Shown one piece after another: positions 53,832 to 61,142 of a stretch of DNA of 64,000 bases. The notes under the pieces are model-generated. The model made no database searches, had not been told where the DNA came from, and saw nothing but the letters and a program-made list of their open reading frames with translations. Position numbers and translations under genes: made by a program. This DNA comes from Phycisphaerae bacterium (GTDB lineage: Bacteria > Planctomycetota > Phycisphaerae > Phycisphaerales > SM1A02). The stretch is taken from assembly GCA_002716385.1 (NCBI GenBank), contig PBAX01000022.1:399821-463820 (forward strand), read 5' to 3'. The stretch's first letter is position 1. Each line of letters opens with the position of its first letter.

Positions 53832-54661
53832 GCGACATCTTCCGATCGACTATTTCTGTCTGGTTCCGTCGGGGCGTCGGATACTCGCCAGCATTGTTGC
53901 CAACCATGAATCCAGGCGTCCTTTGTTAACGCATTCCATTCACCAGGCAATGCGTGCTGTACTCGAAGACGCATGTGTTCCTCCGCCTTGCGGAGTTCCC
54001 GGGAAGTTTGCCATGGAGATAGTCCTGCTATGGCACCAGCCTCCGCTTTCGACATGCCATCCCTGTAGATAGCCGCAAGCAGATACTGATGATTCGCCTC
54101 AAGGCTCTCGAAGCCACTGAGTACGGCAGCCGCCAATGCCTTCATCGTCTCCGATTGAGTGCTGGCAAAGGATGGATCATCCATCTGGCTGATTCGGGAA
54201 ACATCTTCAGAGAAGTCCGTCGATTGCTGTCGCGGTCCTCTCTCACGCCGGCGATGCCTGTCGATCGCGATGGTCCGGGCAGTAGCGAGGAAATACCAGG
54301 GCAATCGAGTCATTCCTCGGTACCGCGCGATATGCATGACCGGTTCGTCCGCATCGTTGTGACCGGTTTCAGGATCCTCACGCATCATCCTGGCAACCGC
54401 CTCAGACCAGAGATCCTCGGCTTCCATGTCCGCCTTGGCGGAGCGTTCGAGCTTATGGATCACCATCATCCGGTAAGCCTTGTCGATGGAAGCCCATGCT
54501 TCCTGTATTCGATATCCAGCGGCACCGGCCACATAGAGGTCCTGTGGATACGTCGGTGAGGTTTCACCCAGGTGCTGCCGGTACGCCTCCAGCGGCCACG
54601 AAACCGCTGGCCATGAGGCTTGTGCTTGTTGCCAGATTTCTCGAACAGGGTCCTGAGCCAA
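53828..54661 (-). CDS. ECF-type RNA polymerase sigma factor
   Basis: The 277-residue sigma factor has region 2 (AEDLWSEAVARMM, LPWYFLATARTIAIDRHRRRE) and region 4 (LLAAIYRDGMSKAEAGAIAGLSPWQTSRELRKAEEHM). It has extensions before region 2 (about 80 residues) and after region 4 (about 45 residues) that most ECF factors lack. The only in-frame start is TTG at 54661, because an in-frame stop lies about 12 codons upstream. It probably controls its neighbours, as ECF factors often autoregulate. Confidence 0.8.
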   Translation of the reverse strand: MAQDPVREIWQQAQASWPAVSWPLEAYRQHLGETSPTYPQDLYVAGAAGYRIQEAWASIDKAYRMMVIHKLERSAKADMEAEDLWSEAVARMMREDPETGHNDADEPVMHIARYRGMTRLPWYFLATARTIAIDRHRRRERGPRQQSTDFSEDVSRISQMDDPSFASTQSETMKALAAAVLSGFESLEANHQYLLAAIYRDGMSKAEAGAIAGLSPWQTSRELRKAEEHMRLRVQHALPGEWNALTKDAWIHGWQQCWRVSDAPTEPDRNSRSEDVA

Positions 54662-54788
54662 CGTGGAACACCTTTGAGATCCGATGAATACCAGTCAAGG
54701 ATAGGTCTTGAGCAGTGTAATTCACGGAGGTGCTCACCAGCCGGTTTGCGGCATGAAGTCAATGCAAACAACATTCTTCCGCTCCTTT
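54662..54788. other. Gap between ECF sigma gene and ExbBD group
   Basis: A 127-base spacer, the largest inside the envelope cluster, and the likely promoter region of the sigma gene on the minus strand. Two TTGACT-like boxes are visible but no convincing -10. A 108-codon open frame across the sigma start is probably spurious. Confidence 0.4.
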
Positions 54789-55265
54789 TCACGATCCTGA
54801 ACGGGGGTTGCTTTCATCGCTCGAGCTGTTTTCACGATTCTTCCGGCTGCCCGGCTTCATGGTCCTGTTCAACTTCTCCAAAGCGCCGGTGACCCTCGCC
54901 AGACCATTGGCCAGATTGTCGAAGTCGATGGATTGCCTGTGAATCGCATTCTGCCTGATCGATTCGGGAGCCGATTCAACAGCAGCTATCTGACGGGCCT
55001 CCGGTTCCGCCGCCGGCTGGAATGCAGCGGCAGACACATCGATCGATCTAAATTCGGAGAATTCAACTGTTCCCTCTTCGGATTCCTCAGAATCTTTGTC
55101 GGAAGAGATTTTCTCCAACTGCTCCAGACGAGCGGCGACATCCTCGATCAGAACCCTGACATCACCCGCCTGATCCACCAGTTGATGAGCCCGGTCTGGG
55201 ATGAAGGTGACCAGAATCGCCACCGTGAGTACACCAAAGATTGTTCCAAGAATAAAACGTTTCAT
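54789..55265 (-). CDS. Single-pass membrane protein, unknown
   Basis: A 158-residue protein with an N-terminal membrane helix (MKRFILGTIFGVLTVAILVTF) and a periplasmic part of heptad helices, then a low-complexity Ser/Asn/Arg tail. The ATG at 55265 shares a base with the preceding stop (TGATG). It comes last in the ExbBD group. No known family. Confidence 0.65.
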   Translation of the reverse strand: MKRFILGTIFGVLTVAILVTFIPDRAHQLVDQAGDVRVLIEDVAARLEQLEKISSDKDSEESEEGTVEFSEFRSIDVSAAAFQPAAEPEARQIAAVESAPESIRQNAIHRQSIDFDNLANGLARVTGALEKLNRTMKPGSRKNRENSSSDESNPRSGS

Positions 55266-56011
55266 CACGATCTCCTTTCAAGTTCGCTGATGGCGAATTC
55301 AACACGTCCATTTACAAAGTGGAACCTTCCATAGAAGGAACGTATTCGAGCGGCGGCGATGCCCGCGATGGCAGCAGACTTGACCTGTTCGGTCTTCAAC
55401 ATGTGTTCGATGGAAAGCGGGATGAGTATGGCAAGACGTTCATCACCTCGACGAAGCGCGGAAGCTGATCTGAAGGCCGGTGTCGAATCAACAATCCGAA
55501 CACGATTGGAAAAGCGAGAAAGATCGGAAGCTCGTCCATCCGACCGCTTCCAGGCATCAGCTTCCGAATGGATTTCGGCCACGATCTCACCTTGTCCGGA
55601 AAGCATCACCAATCGGAGGCCGGCGGCATTCACGACGCTCATCGCTTCCTGTGAGCTACCCCAGTCGATGCGCAGTTCGGGTCGACTCTCGACATCCTCT
55701 CTTCCGCCGTAATCACCCGATTTCGCGAGCGTGTTCCGATCGGGTGGCGTTGTTCGAGCCAGTTGCGAATCAGGCACTTCAGCTGGAACAGATTCCGCAG
55801 CCACACTTGTCTCCGGACTGGACTGCCTGGTTTGGACCTGCTCGACATTACGTTTCGTCGACTGCGCTTCACTATCTTCAACGGCCCTCATCTTGACCCG
55901 TTGGAGTATCGAACTTGGTTCATGTCCTTTTTCAACGACATTAACATTCAGCAGGAATAGATGGAGCACCAAGGCCAGTACGACTCCGATTGTCAACGCG
56001 ATTCTCGACAT
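55265..56011 (-). CDS. Membrane-anchored protein in TonB position
   Basis: The 248-residue product has one N-terminal membrane helix (about 5-22), a variable, Pro-poor linker (about 50-105), and a C-terminal domain. It lies directly after the ExbD gene, where TonB or TolA is usually encoded, and the topology fits a TonB-like energy transducer. However, I see no YP-motif or proline-rich span typical of TonB. TGATG overlaps join it to ExbD and to the next gene. Confidence 0.6.
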   Translation of the reverse strand: MSRIALTIGVVLALVLHLFLLNVNVVEKGHEPSSILQRVKMRAVEDSEAQSTKRNVEQVQTRQSSPETSVAAESVPAEVPDSQLARTTPPDRNTLAKSGDYGGREDVESRPELRIDWGSSQEAMSVVNAAGLRLVMLSGQGEIVAEIHSEADAWKRSDGRASDLSRFSNRVRIVDSTPAFRSASALRRGDERLAILIPLSIEHMLKTEQVKSAAIAGIAAARIRSFYGRFHFVNGRVEFAISELERRS

Positions 56012-56373
56012 CAGTCCTCCTCTCCAGGCTCGACGCCCAGCTCTACATCCATTCCGAGTTGTTCTGCTTCACGCCAGAGATCCATGATCCTGTGATGCGA
56101 TATCTCCTTGTTTGCCGGAACGAGTACGACTGTTTCGGTGTCTTCATCCAGTTGCATGGATCCGAGTCGTTTCATGACACCATCTCGTGTCTCGATATGA
56201 CGCTCGAAAACGGAGACCAGAATCAGTTCCCGGCCTGCCAACGATTGGTTTCCTCCAGAACCGGCCTTGGCCGGTTCGGCGGCGAGTCCCTCCAGCCGAA
56301 CCGATTGAGCGAGCAGAACGATCGTGCTGCAGAGCAGGATGAAAAGAAGATCGACGAATCCACGGTTGATCAT
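56011..56373 (-). CDS. ExbD/TolR-type proton channel subunit
   Basis: The 120-residue protein has one N-terminal membrane helix containing the conserved Asp (FVDLLFILLCS, Asp8), which carries protons in ExbD, TolR and MotB-type complexes, and a periplasmic domain ending with a VPANKEISHHRIMDLWREAEQLG segment. The ATG at 56373 overlaps the ExbB stop (ATGA), so the ATG at 56415 is not used. Confidence 0.82.
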   Translation of the reverse strand: MINRGFVDLLFILLCSTIVLLAQSVRLEGLAAEPAKAGSGGNQSLAGRELILVSVFERHIETRDGVMKRLGSMQLDEDTETVVLVPANKEISHHRIMDLWREAEQLGMDVELGVEPGEED

Positions 56374-56774
56374 CTCGGTGCCACCGTTCCGTTGTCGGAT
56401 ACCGAGGACATCCATTCAAGCAGATGACTGGCTATTGCGGCCATGACGGCGATGCCGACTCCGAAGATCGTGGTGGTGCACGCCACGGCCAATCCACTTC
56501 CGACGGCCTTGACCTGTCCCCCGCCATCCAGAAGATGAAAGCTCTGCACAACACCCAGAACGGTTCCAAGCAACCCGATGGCTGGAGGCACCTCGATGAA
56601 GAAGGGAAGAAATCGCCTGTGCGCCTGCATCGCCGTGTCCCTGTTGCCTTCTCCGAACAGATGGACTCTCAGAATGGTCCAGGCTCGTTCAAAGATGATG
56701 CCGACAAGTAGTATCGAGCAGACGAGCAGTGGCCACATGAGTGGTCCGCCGGAATCAAACCATGTACGGAGCAT
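56370..56774 (-). CDS. ExbB/TolQ/MotA-type proton channel subunit
   Basis: The 134-residue protein has three membrane helices: near 8-30, 60-80 and 95-118. The PPAIGLLGTVLGVVQSF segment and GSGLAVACTTTIFGVGIAV are family signatures. It lacks a long cytosolic loop and is shorter than most ExbB proteins (about 200-240). AGGAG precedes the ATG by seven bases. It opens the ExbB, ExbD, TonB-position operon. Confidence 0.83.
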   Translation of the reverse strand: MLRTWFDSGGPLMWPLLVCSILLVGIIFERAWTILRVHLFGEGNRDTAMQAHRRFLPFFIEVPPAIGLLGTVLGVVQSFHLLDGGGQVKAVGSGLAVACTTTIFGVGIAVMAAIASHLLEWMSSVSDNGTVAPR

Positions 56775-56783
56775 GTCGAACTC

Positions 56784-57254
56784 CTAGTTTCGATTGAAGC
56801 TTGTGAAATCGATGCGAGAAAGCATTCGACGAGTTCTCTTCAGGACAATGCGATTGGTTCGCTCCTGTCCACTCAGGAACATGGATCGCGCCTTGCTCTC
56901 CATCTGCTTTTCTTCATCGATTCGATCGCCTGGCTTGGGCGTACTGGGCAGAAGCAGGTCGTGTCGGATCGACATCGACTCCAGCCTCAACTGCAGAAGA
57001 TCCAACTCGTCCTGGGCGGCGGTCTGCTCCGCATTGATCTCGATCGGATCGTCGCCCGATGCCAGCATGTCGGCGGCCTTGTTGTCGAGCTTCGCCAGAG
57101 TTCTGACGAGCTGGGCCCGTTTGGAGCAGAGCTTCTTGAATTCCGCCTTGATGGCCGGAGTCGTCTCACCCGGCCCGGCTAGAGCCGGGCACGGAGCGAG
57201 AGACATCATCAGTGTGGCGGTCAGGGTCGTTAGCAGCACATGAAAGCTTTTCAT
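56784..57254 (-). CDS. Small secreted helical protein, paralogue of 45022-45465
   Basis: The 156-residue protein has a signal peptide (MKSFHVLLTTLT ... CPALAG) and a helical mature part matching the 45022-45465 protein (KAAD..., GDDPIE, QLRLESMSIRHDLLLP, QERTNRIVLKRTRR). AAGGAG lies seven bases before the ATG. The copy ends nine bases before ExbB, whereas its paralogue lies at the far end of the cluster. Confidence 0.75.
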   Translation of the reverse strand: MKSFHVLLTTLTATLMMSLAPCPALAGPGETTPAIKAEFKKLCSKRAQLVRTLAKLDNKAADMLASGDDPIEINAEQTAAQDELDLLQLRLESMSIRHDLLLPSTPKPGDRIDEEKQMESKARSMFLSGQERTNRIVLKRTRRMLSRIDFTSFNRN

Positions 57255-57283
57255 GCTTGTTCTCCTTGATCTGGTTGTGCAAG

Positions 57284-58363
57284 TCATTGGTCGATTCGCT
57301 TCATTCGATTGGCTAGTTCATCATCGATGCTCGTGGATACGACGCCTTGAAGGTCATCACCTTCCACTGGTTGGATGGCGTCCACGTTGGCTTCCAGTTC
57401 GAACATGCTCTCGTTCAATGCTTCCTCGACGATGCCGTTGAAGCCTGAAAGCTGTTCCTGGAGTCCTCGCATTCCATCGACGAAGCTGGCCATGCCTTCG
57501 GCGCCGTCACCAACACCATTGACTGCTCCGAGAAGATCATTCACGCCATCAATCGTCTGCATGAGTCCGAGATATTCCCTCAGCTGACCAGCAGTGGCTT
57601 CGAATTGTGCGAAGAGGATCTCCGAACCCATGAGTACCTGCTGATGTGCCAACGCGGCCTGTTCAAGCACCGTGAGGATGTTCATCCAGAGCCTTCTCTG
57701 ATCCGGAGACATTCTTTCCGCAGCATGCTTGACGCGTGCCAGACTCCGGATGGTTCGATAGTGAGCAACCAGACGTTTCTTTCGGATTGGGTCATCGGTG
57801 TCGGCGATTCTGGCGGCTACTCCATCGAGAAGCCGTTCCGTTGCCGGAGAGAATCCCGCTTCAGAGGACTTGGGTTTGTCCTCGGACCTGGCAATGGCTT
57901 TCGCCAGTCTCGATCGAACGTCGGCTATCTGCGCGGTCAATTCACCTTGGGCATCCCACATCGGATCCAGAACCGAATCGCGTACATCAAGCACGCCGTC
58001 GATGGCGACCACACTGGCTTCAACAGCCTCTCTGGTCTGTCCAGCCTCCATCAAATCGACGGCTCGATCGACCTCCTCGACGAATACGACGAAGCTGGCA
58101 TTCATTTCATTTGCGAGAGGATTGACCGAGGATTGAAGCGTATCGACGACGTGTTCGAAGTCATAGCCATCAAACGGGCTGGCCGACCGGCGCTTCTGCG
58201 TATCCTGCTGAGGCGTCGACGCGACCTCCACGACAGCGGGCGGCATGGTCGTGTTCTCCGTCGAGATCGTCACGGACTGACCGGCGGCGGCGGCCGCCAT
58301 GGCCAGTGGTATGAGCACCGGGATGCACACCCGAGCAATTGACTGGTAGTGGTGGTTTGTCAT
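57284..58363 (-). CDS. Secreted helical protein, unknown
   Basis: The 359-residue protein has a signal peptide (residues 1-29, ending near AAAAGQ) and a mostly helical mature part, with an amphipathic region near 200-310. A possible hydrophobic stretch near 265-285 (GDGAEGMASFVDGMRG) is too polar for a membrane helix. No family recognised. The ATG overlaps the lipoprotein stop (ATGA). It is the only gene between the two members of the duplicated cassette. Confidence 0.65.
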   Translation of the reverse strand: MTNHHYQSIARVCIPVLIPLAMAAAAAGQSVTISTENTTMPPAVVEVASTPQQDTQKRRSASPFDGYDFEHVVDTLQSSVNPLANEMNASFVVFVEEVDRAVDLMEAGQTREAVEASVVAIDGVLDVRDSVLDPMWDAQGELTAQIADVRSRLAKAIARSEDKPKSSEAGFSPATERLLDGVAARIADTDDPIRKKRLVAHYRTIRSLARVKHAAERMSPDQRRLWMNILTVLEQAALAHQQVLMGSEILFAQFEATAGQLREYLGLMQTIDGVNDLLGAVNGVGDGAEGMASFVDGMRGLQEQLSGFNGIVEEALNESMFELEANVDAIQPVEGDDLQGVVSTSIDDELANRMKRIDQ

Positions 58364-58728
58364 CGGATCGACTCCTTGTGGTTCGAATTCATGGCCAGTC
58401 CAGCGGATCTGGCTTCCTGTTCGAGCTGCCAACGGAGATTGTCGTCATGAATGCTCGACCAGGCGGCATTGGCGGCTTCTGGATCGCCATTGATCATTGC
58501 TTCAGCGCCATCGACGATTGAATTCAGGTCCTCGACCTTCTGCTGTTCCGAGGAATCCGATGCGAGGCGGTCTGCCTGATCGATTTCAAGGCGTGCCGCA
58601 TCAAGCCGGCCGTCGGATATGTCTCTAGTCGCTTGTTGAATGGAAGTATGGAAAGCCTTGCTTGAATGACATCCGGTCATCAGCAGGGCAACGGTCAACA
58701 TGGTCATTGCGCAGGGCAAGCGTCGCAT
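58360..58728 (-). CDS. Small lipoprotein, paralogue of 45462-45884
   Basis: The 122-residue lipoprotein (lipobox MTGC, cysteine 20) matches the 140-residue protein at 45462-45884. GAGGAG lies six to seven bases before the ATG at 58728, so the longer reading from 58863 is rejected. It is co-translated with the next gene. Confidence 0.75.
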   Translation of the reverse strand: MRRLPCAMTMLTVALLMTGCHSSKAFHTSIQQATRDISDGRLDAARLEIDQADRLASDSSEQQKVEDLNSIVDGAEAMINGDPEAANAAWSSIHDDNLRWQLEQEARSAGLAMNSNHKESIR

Positions 58729-58811
58729 GAGTAGCTCCTCATCGAGATGCGGGACGAAACATCCCGTCAACAAGGACGACGCATTCAGATGGAGGACTTG
58801 CAGCCGATCTG

Positions 58812-58839
58812 AAAAAAAAGCTATGGCTGCTCTGGCAGC
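58812..58839 (-). terminator. Candidate terminator at the end of the subtilase gene
   Basis: On the minus strand GCTGC and GCAGC (58826-58839) form a short stem around a four-base loop, overlapping the end of the subtilase gene, and are followed by eight T after a six-base gap (58812-58819). The stem is only five pairs, so read-through is likely. Confidence 0.4.
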
Positions 58840-59951
58840 TGAATCAGGCCTCTGGATCGGCATTGCGTTTCCAGACCCGGTACAGGCATGACATGCATCC
58901 GGGGGTCCATGGCAAGGGCTGCGGTCACGAAGGCGGCTGCGATCGATGTTCCATTGGCCAATTCCGGCTGATCCGGACGGGCCTGGACTTCAACGAGTTC
59001 GCCGGGCCCCGCCACAGTCACCGTCTGAGGACCGAAATTGGTTCCCAGGATCCATTCACCCGATTCCAGGGGTCTTCTGGAGGGCTGGCCCGTGGGCCCC
59101 ATGCCCATGACGGCGATCACATTGTCATTGGGAATACTGGCGGGAAAGATCGGTGATTCATCGATGTTCCGACCATCATTTCCAGCCGCACAGACGATTT
59201 GAATCCCCGCTTCCTCCAATCGTGTCCAGATCGGATCGGCTGCTAGCGTCTCAAGTTGTTCCTGCGAGACATCGATACCGGCACTGATATTGATGATGTC
59301 GGCTTGGACACCGATCGCATGGCGAAGGCCGGCCAGGATCATCTCAGGACTCGAGCGAGGTGTTCGCCAGGCTGGACCATGTCCCCCTGCCGCCACGATC
59401 GGAATGAGTTCAACATCATGTCCTGCCAGCACCCCGAGAGGATCGATCTTCGTGACCGGTCGATTGGCGATGATCGAGGCCACCAGATTGCCATGATGAG
59501 ATCCGTTGCGATGAGCGAACCAGAACGGCTTGTTCGGTTCCAGCAGATTGATTCCCGAATCAACATCAAATGCGTGCTTCAGACCAGGCGCTTCAACATC
59601 AAAGCTCTCATCGATCAATGCGATTCGAACTGGATTTGGCATTCGTTTTCGAGCCGTCTGGTTCCATCCGATGTCGAATGGTTCACCGAACCTGTTGTCG
59701 AACGCCCACTGGACACTGTTGGGAGTCTCGCGAATCTGGCCCGAGAGACCAAGGCTGCTCTCCGTCGTATCGTGATGGCTAGCGACCAAGGCATCGAATT
59801 CCGACTGGATGGCGCTTGCGGCATCCGTCTCGGGCTTCGGGCCCAGATCGGGCGTCAACGAGGACGCCTCTTCGCATCCTGCGCTCATGAGGCTGACCAG
59901 TGCGGCGAGGGTCACAATCACCAGTTGCTGATTTGGAGCCACTGAAGGCAC
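58821..59951 (-). CDS. Subtilase-family serine protease, lipid-anchored
   Basis: The 376-residue protein has a lipobox (LMSAGC, cysteine 26) and an S8 catalytic domain with the Asp in ALIDESFD (D114), the His in SHHGNLVAS (H153) and the Ser in NGTSIAAAF (S336); AAGND (about 256-258) gives the oxyanion Asn. The start is GTG at 59951, with AAGGAG six bases upstream, while the only longer reading begins at TTG 60035. Being a lipoprotein, it would face the periplasm or the outside. Confidence 0.88.
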   Translation of the reverse strand: MPSVAPNQQLVIVTLAALVSLMSAGCEEASSLTPDLGPKPETDAASAIQSEFDALVASHHDTTESSLGLSGQIRETPNSVQWAFDNRFGEPFDIGWNQTARKRMPNPVRIALIDESFDVEAPGLKHAFDVDSGINLLEPNKPFWFAHRNGSHHGNLVASIIANRPVTKIDPLGVLAGHDVELIPIVAAGGHGPAWRTPRSSPEMILAGLRHAIGVQADIINISAGIDVSQEQLETLAADPIWTRLEEAGIQIVCAAGNDGRNIDESPIFPASIPNDNVIAVMGMGPTGQPSRRPLESGEWILGTNFGPQTVTVAGPGELVEVQARPDQPELANGTSIAAAFVTAALAMDPRMHVMPVPGLETQCRSRGLIQLPEQP

Positions 59952-60082
59952 ACGAGTCTCCTTTTCAGAGCATTCGAGGGTACTCGCTGGTTGAAGGTTT
60001 GGCTCGGGAAACGTACGCTGCCGCCTCTCAGGCAAATTGATTGATCATTCACCATGGCCTCATTGAGGCGGGAGCAAGGCTC

Positions 60083-61096
60083 ATGTCGATTCGAATCGGT
60101 ATCAACGGCTTCGGGCGAATCGGGCGTCTGGCGTACCGGGAGGCGCTTCGTCGAGGCGGTTTCGAGGTTGTTGCCATCAATGATCTGGTTCCAGCCGACA
60201 ATCTGGCCTATCTGGTTTCCTATGACACCATGCATGGCCGATTCGACCATCGAGTGCAGGCGTCCGACGACTGTCTCGTGTGTGAAAGTCACAGCACTCG
60301 ATGCCTGAGTGAACGTGATCCATCCCAGATTCCATGGGGAGACATGGGTGTCGACTACGTCATCGAGTCCACCGGACTCTTCACGGCGAAGTCGGATGCG
60401 GCCAAGCATCTCGAGGCCGGCGCCAAGCGAGTACTGATATCGGCTCCCACCAAGACTCCGGACGAGGTTCCGACATTCGTTCACAAGGTCAATTGCGACC
60501 AGTACGATCCTTCGAATCACACGATCATCTCCAATGCCTCATGCACCACGAACTGTCTGGCTCCGATCACGAAGGTGATCATGGACAGTTGCGGCTTGGC
60601 CGAGGGATTGATGACGACCACACATGCGGCGACAGCCACGCAGCCAACGCAGGATGGTCCTTCCAAGAAGGACATGCGTGGTGGACGCAATGCCTACATG
60701 AACATCATTCCAGCAAGCACCGGTGCCGCGAAGGCCGTGGCGCTCTGTCTGCCAGAGGTGAAGGGCAAGCTGACCGGCATGTCCTTCCGTGTTCCGACCG
60801 CGGATGTATCCGTCGTCGATCTGACCTTCCGATCAGAACGCCCGACCAGCTTGTCCGAGATCAATGCAGCCATGAGGGCGGCATCCGAAGGACCGATGAA
60901 GGGTGTTCTTGCATACACGGAGGATCCGGTCGTCAGCAGCGACTTCCTAAGCGATCCCCACAGCAGCATCTATGATGCGACCGCTGGCATGGAACTGAAC
61001 GACCGCTTCTTCAAGGTGGTCAGCTGGTACGACAATGAATCGGGCTATGCGACTCGATGCGTCGACATGCTGGAAATGATGGCAGCCAGGGATTGA
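60083..61096 (+). CDS. gap: Glyceraldehyde-3-phosphate dehydrogenase
   Basis: The 337-residue enzyme of glycolysis and gluconeogenesis. NAD-binding [10 protein letters not shown] is at the N-terminus; D34 in AINDL favours NAD. The active-site Cys is C154 in SNASCTTNC and the partner His is in [21 protein letters not shown] near the C-terminus is standard. GGGAG lies a few bases before the ATG at 60083, so the 60041 start is not used. It is divergent from the subtilase gene. Confidence 0.96.
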   Translation: MSIRIGINGFGRIGRLAYREALRRGGFEVVAINDLVPADNLAYLVSYDTMHGRFDHRVQASDDCLVCESHSTRCLSERDPSQIPWGDMGVDYVIESTGLFTAKSDAAKHLEAGAKRVLISAPTKTPDEVPTFVHKVNCDQYDPSNHTIISNASCTTNCLAPITKVIMDSCGLAEGLMTTTHAATATQPTQDGPSKKDMRGGRNAYMNIIPASTGAAKAVALCLPEVKGKLTGMSFRVPTADVSVVDLTFRSERPTSLSEINAAMRAASEGPMKGVLAYTEDPVVSSDFLSDPHSSIYDATAGMELNDRFFKVVSWYDNESGYATRCVDMLEMMAARD

Positions 61097-61142
61097 GCCT
61101 GGCTGCCAACATGGTTCATGGATTGAGCGTATTCGGACCGAA

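Noticed and set aside
54466..54792. 108-codon frame across the sigma factor start
   Set aside because: Most of it overlaps the sigma coding region in another frame and no motif is visible.
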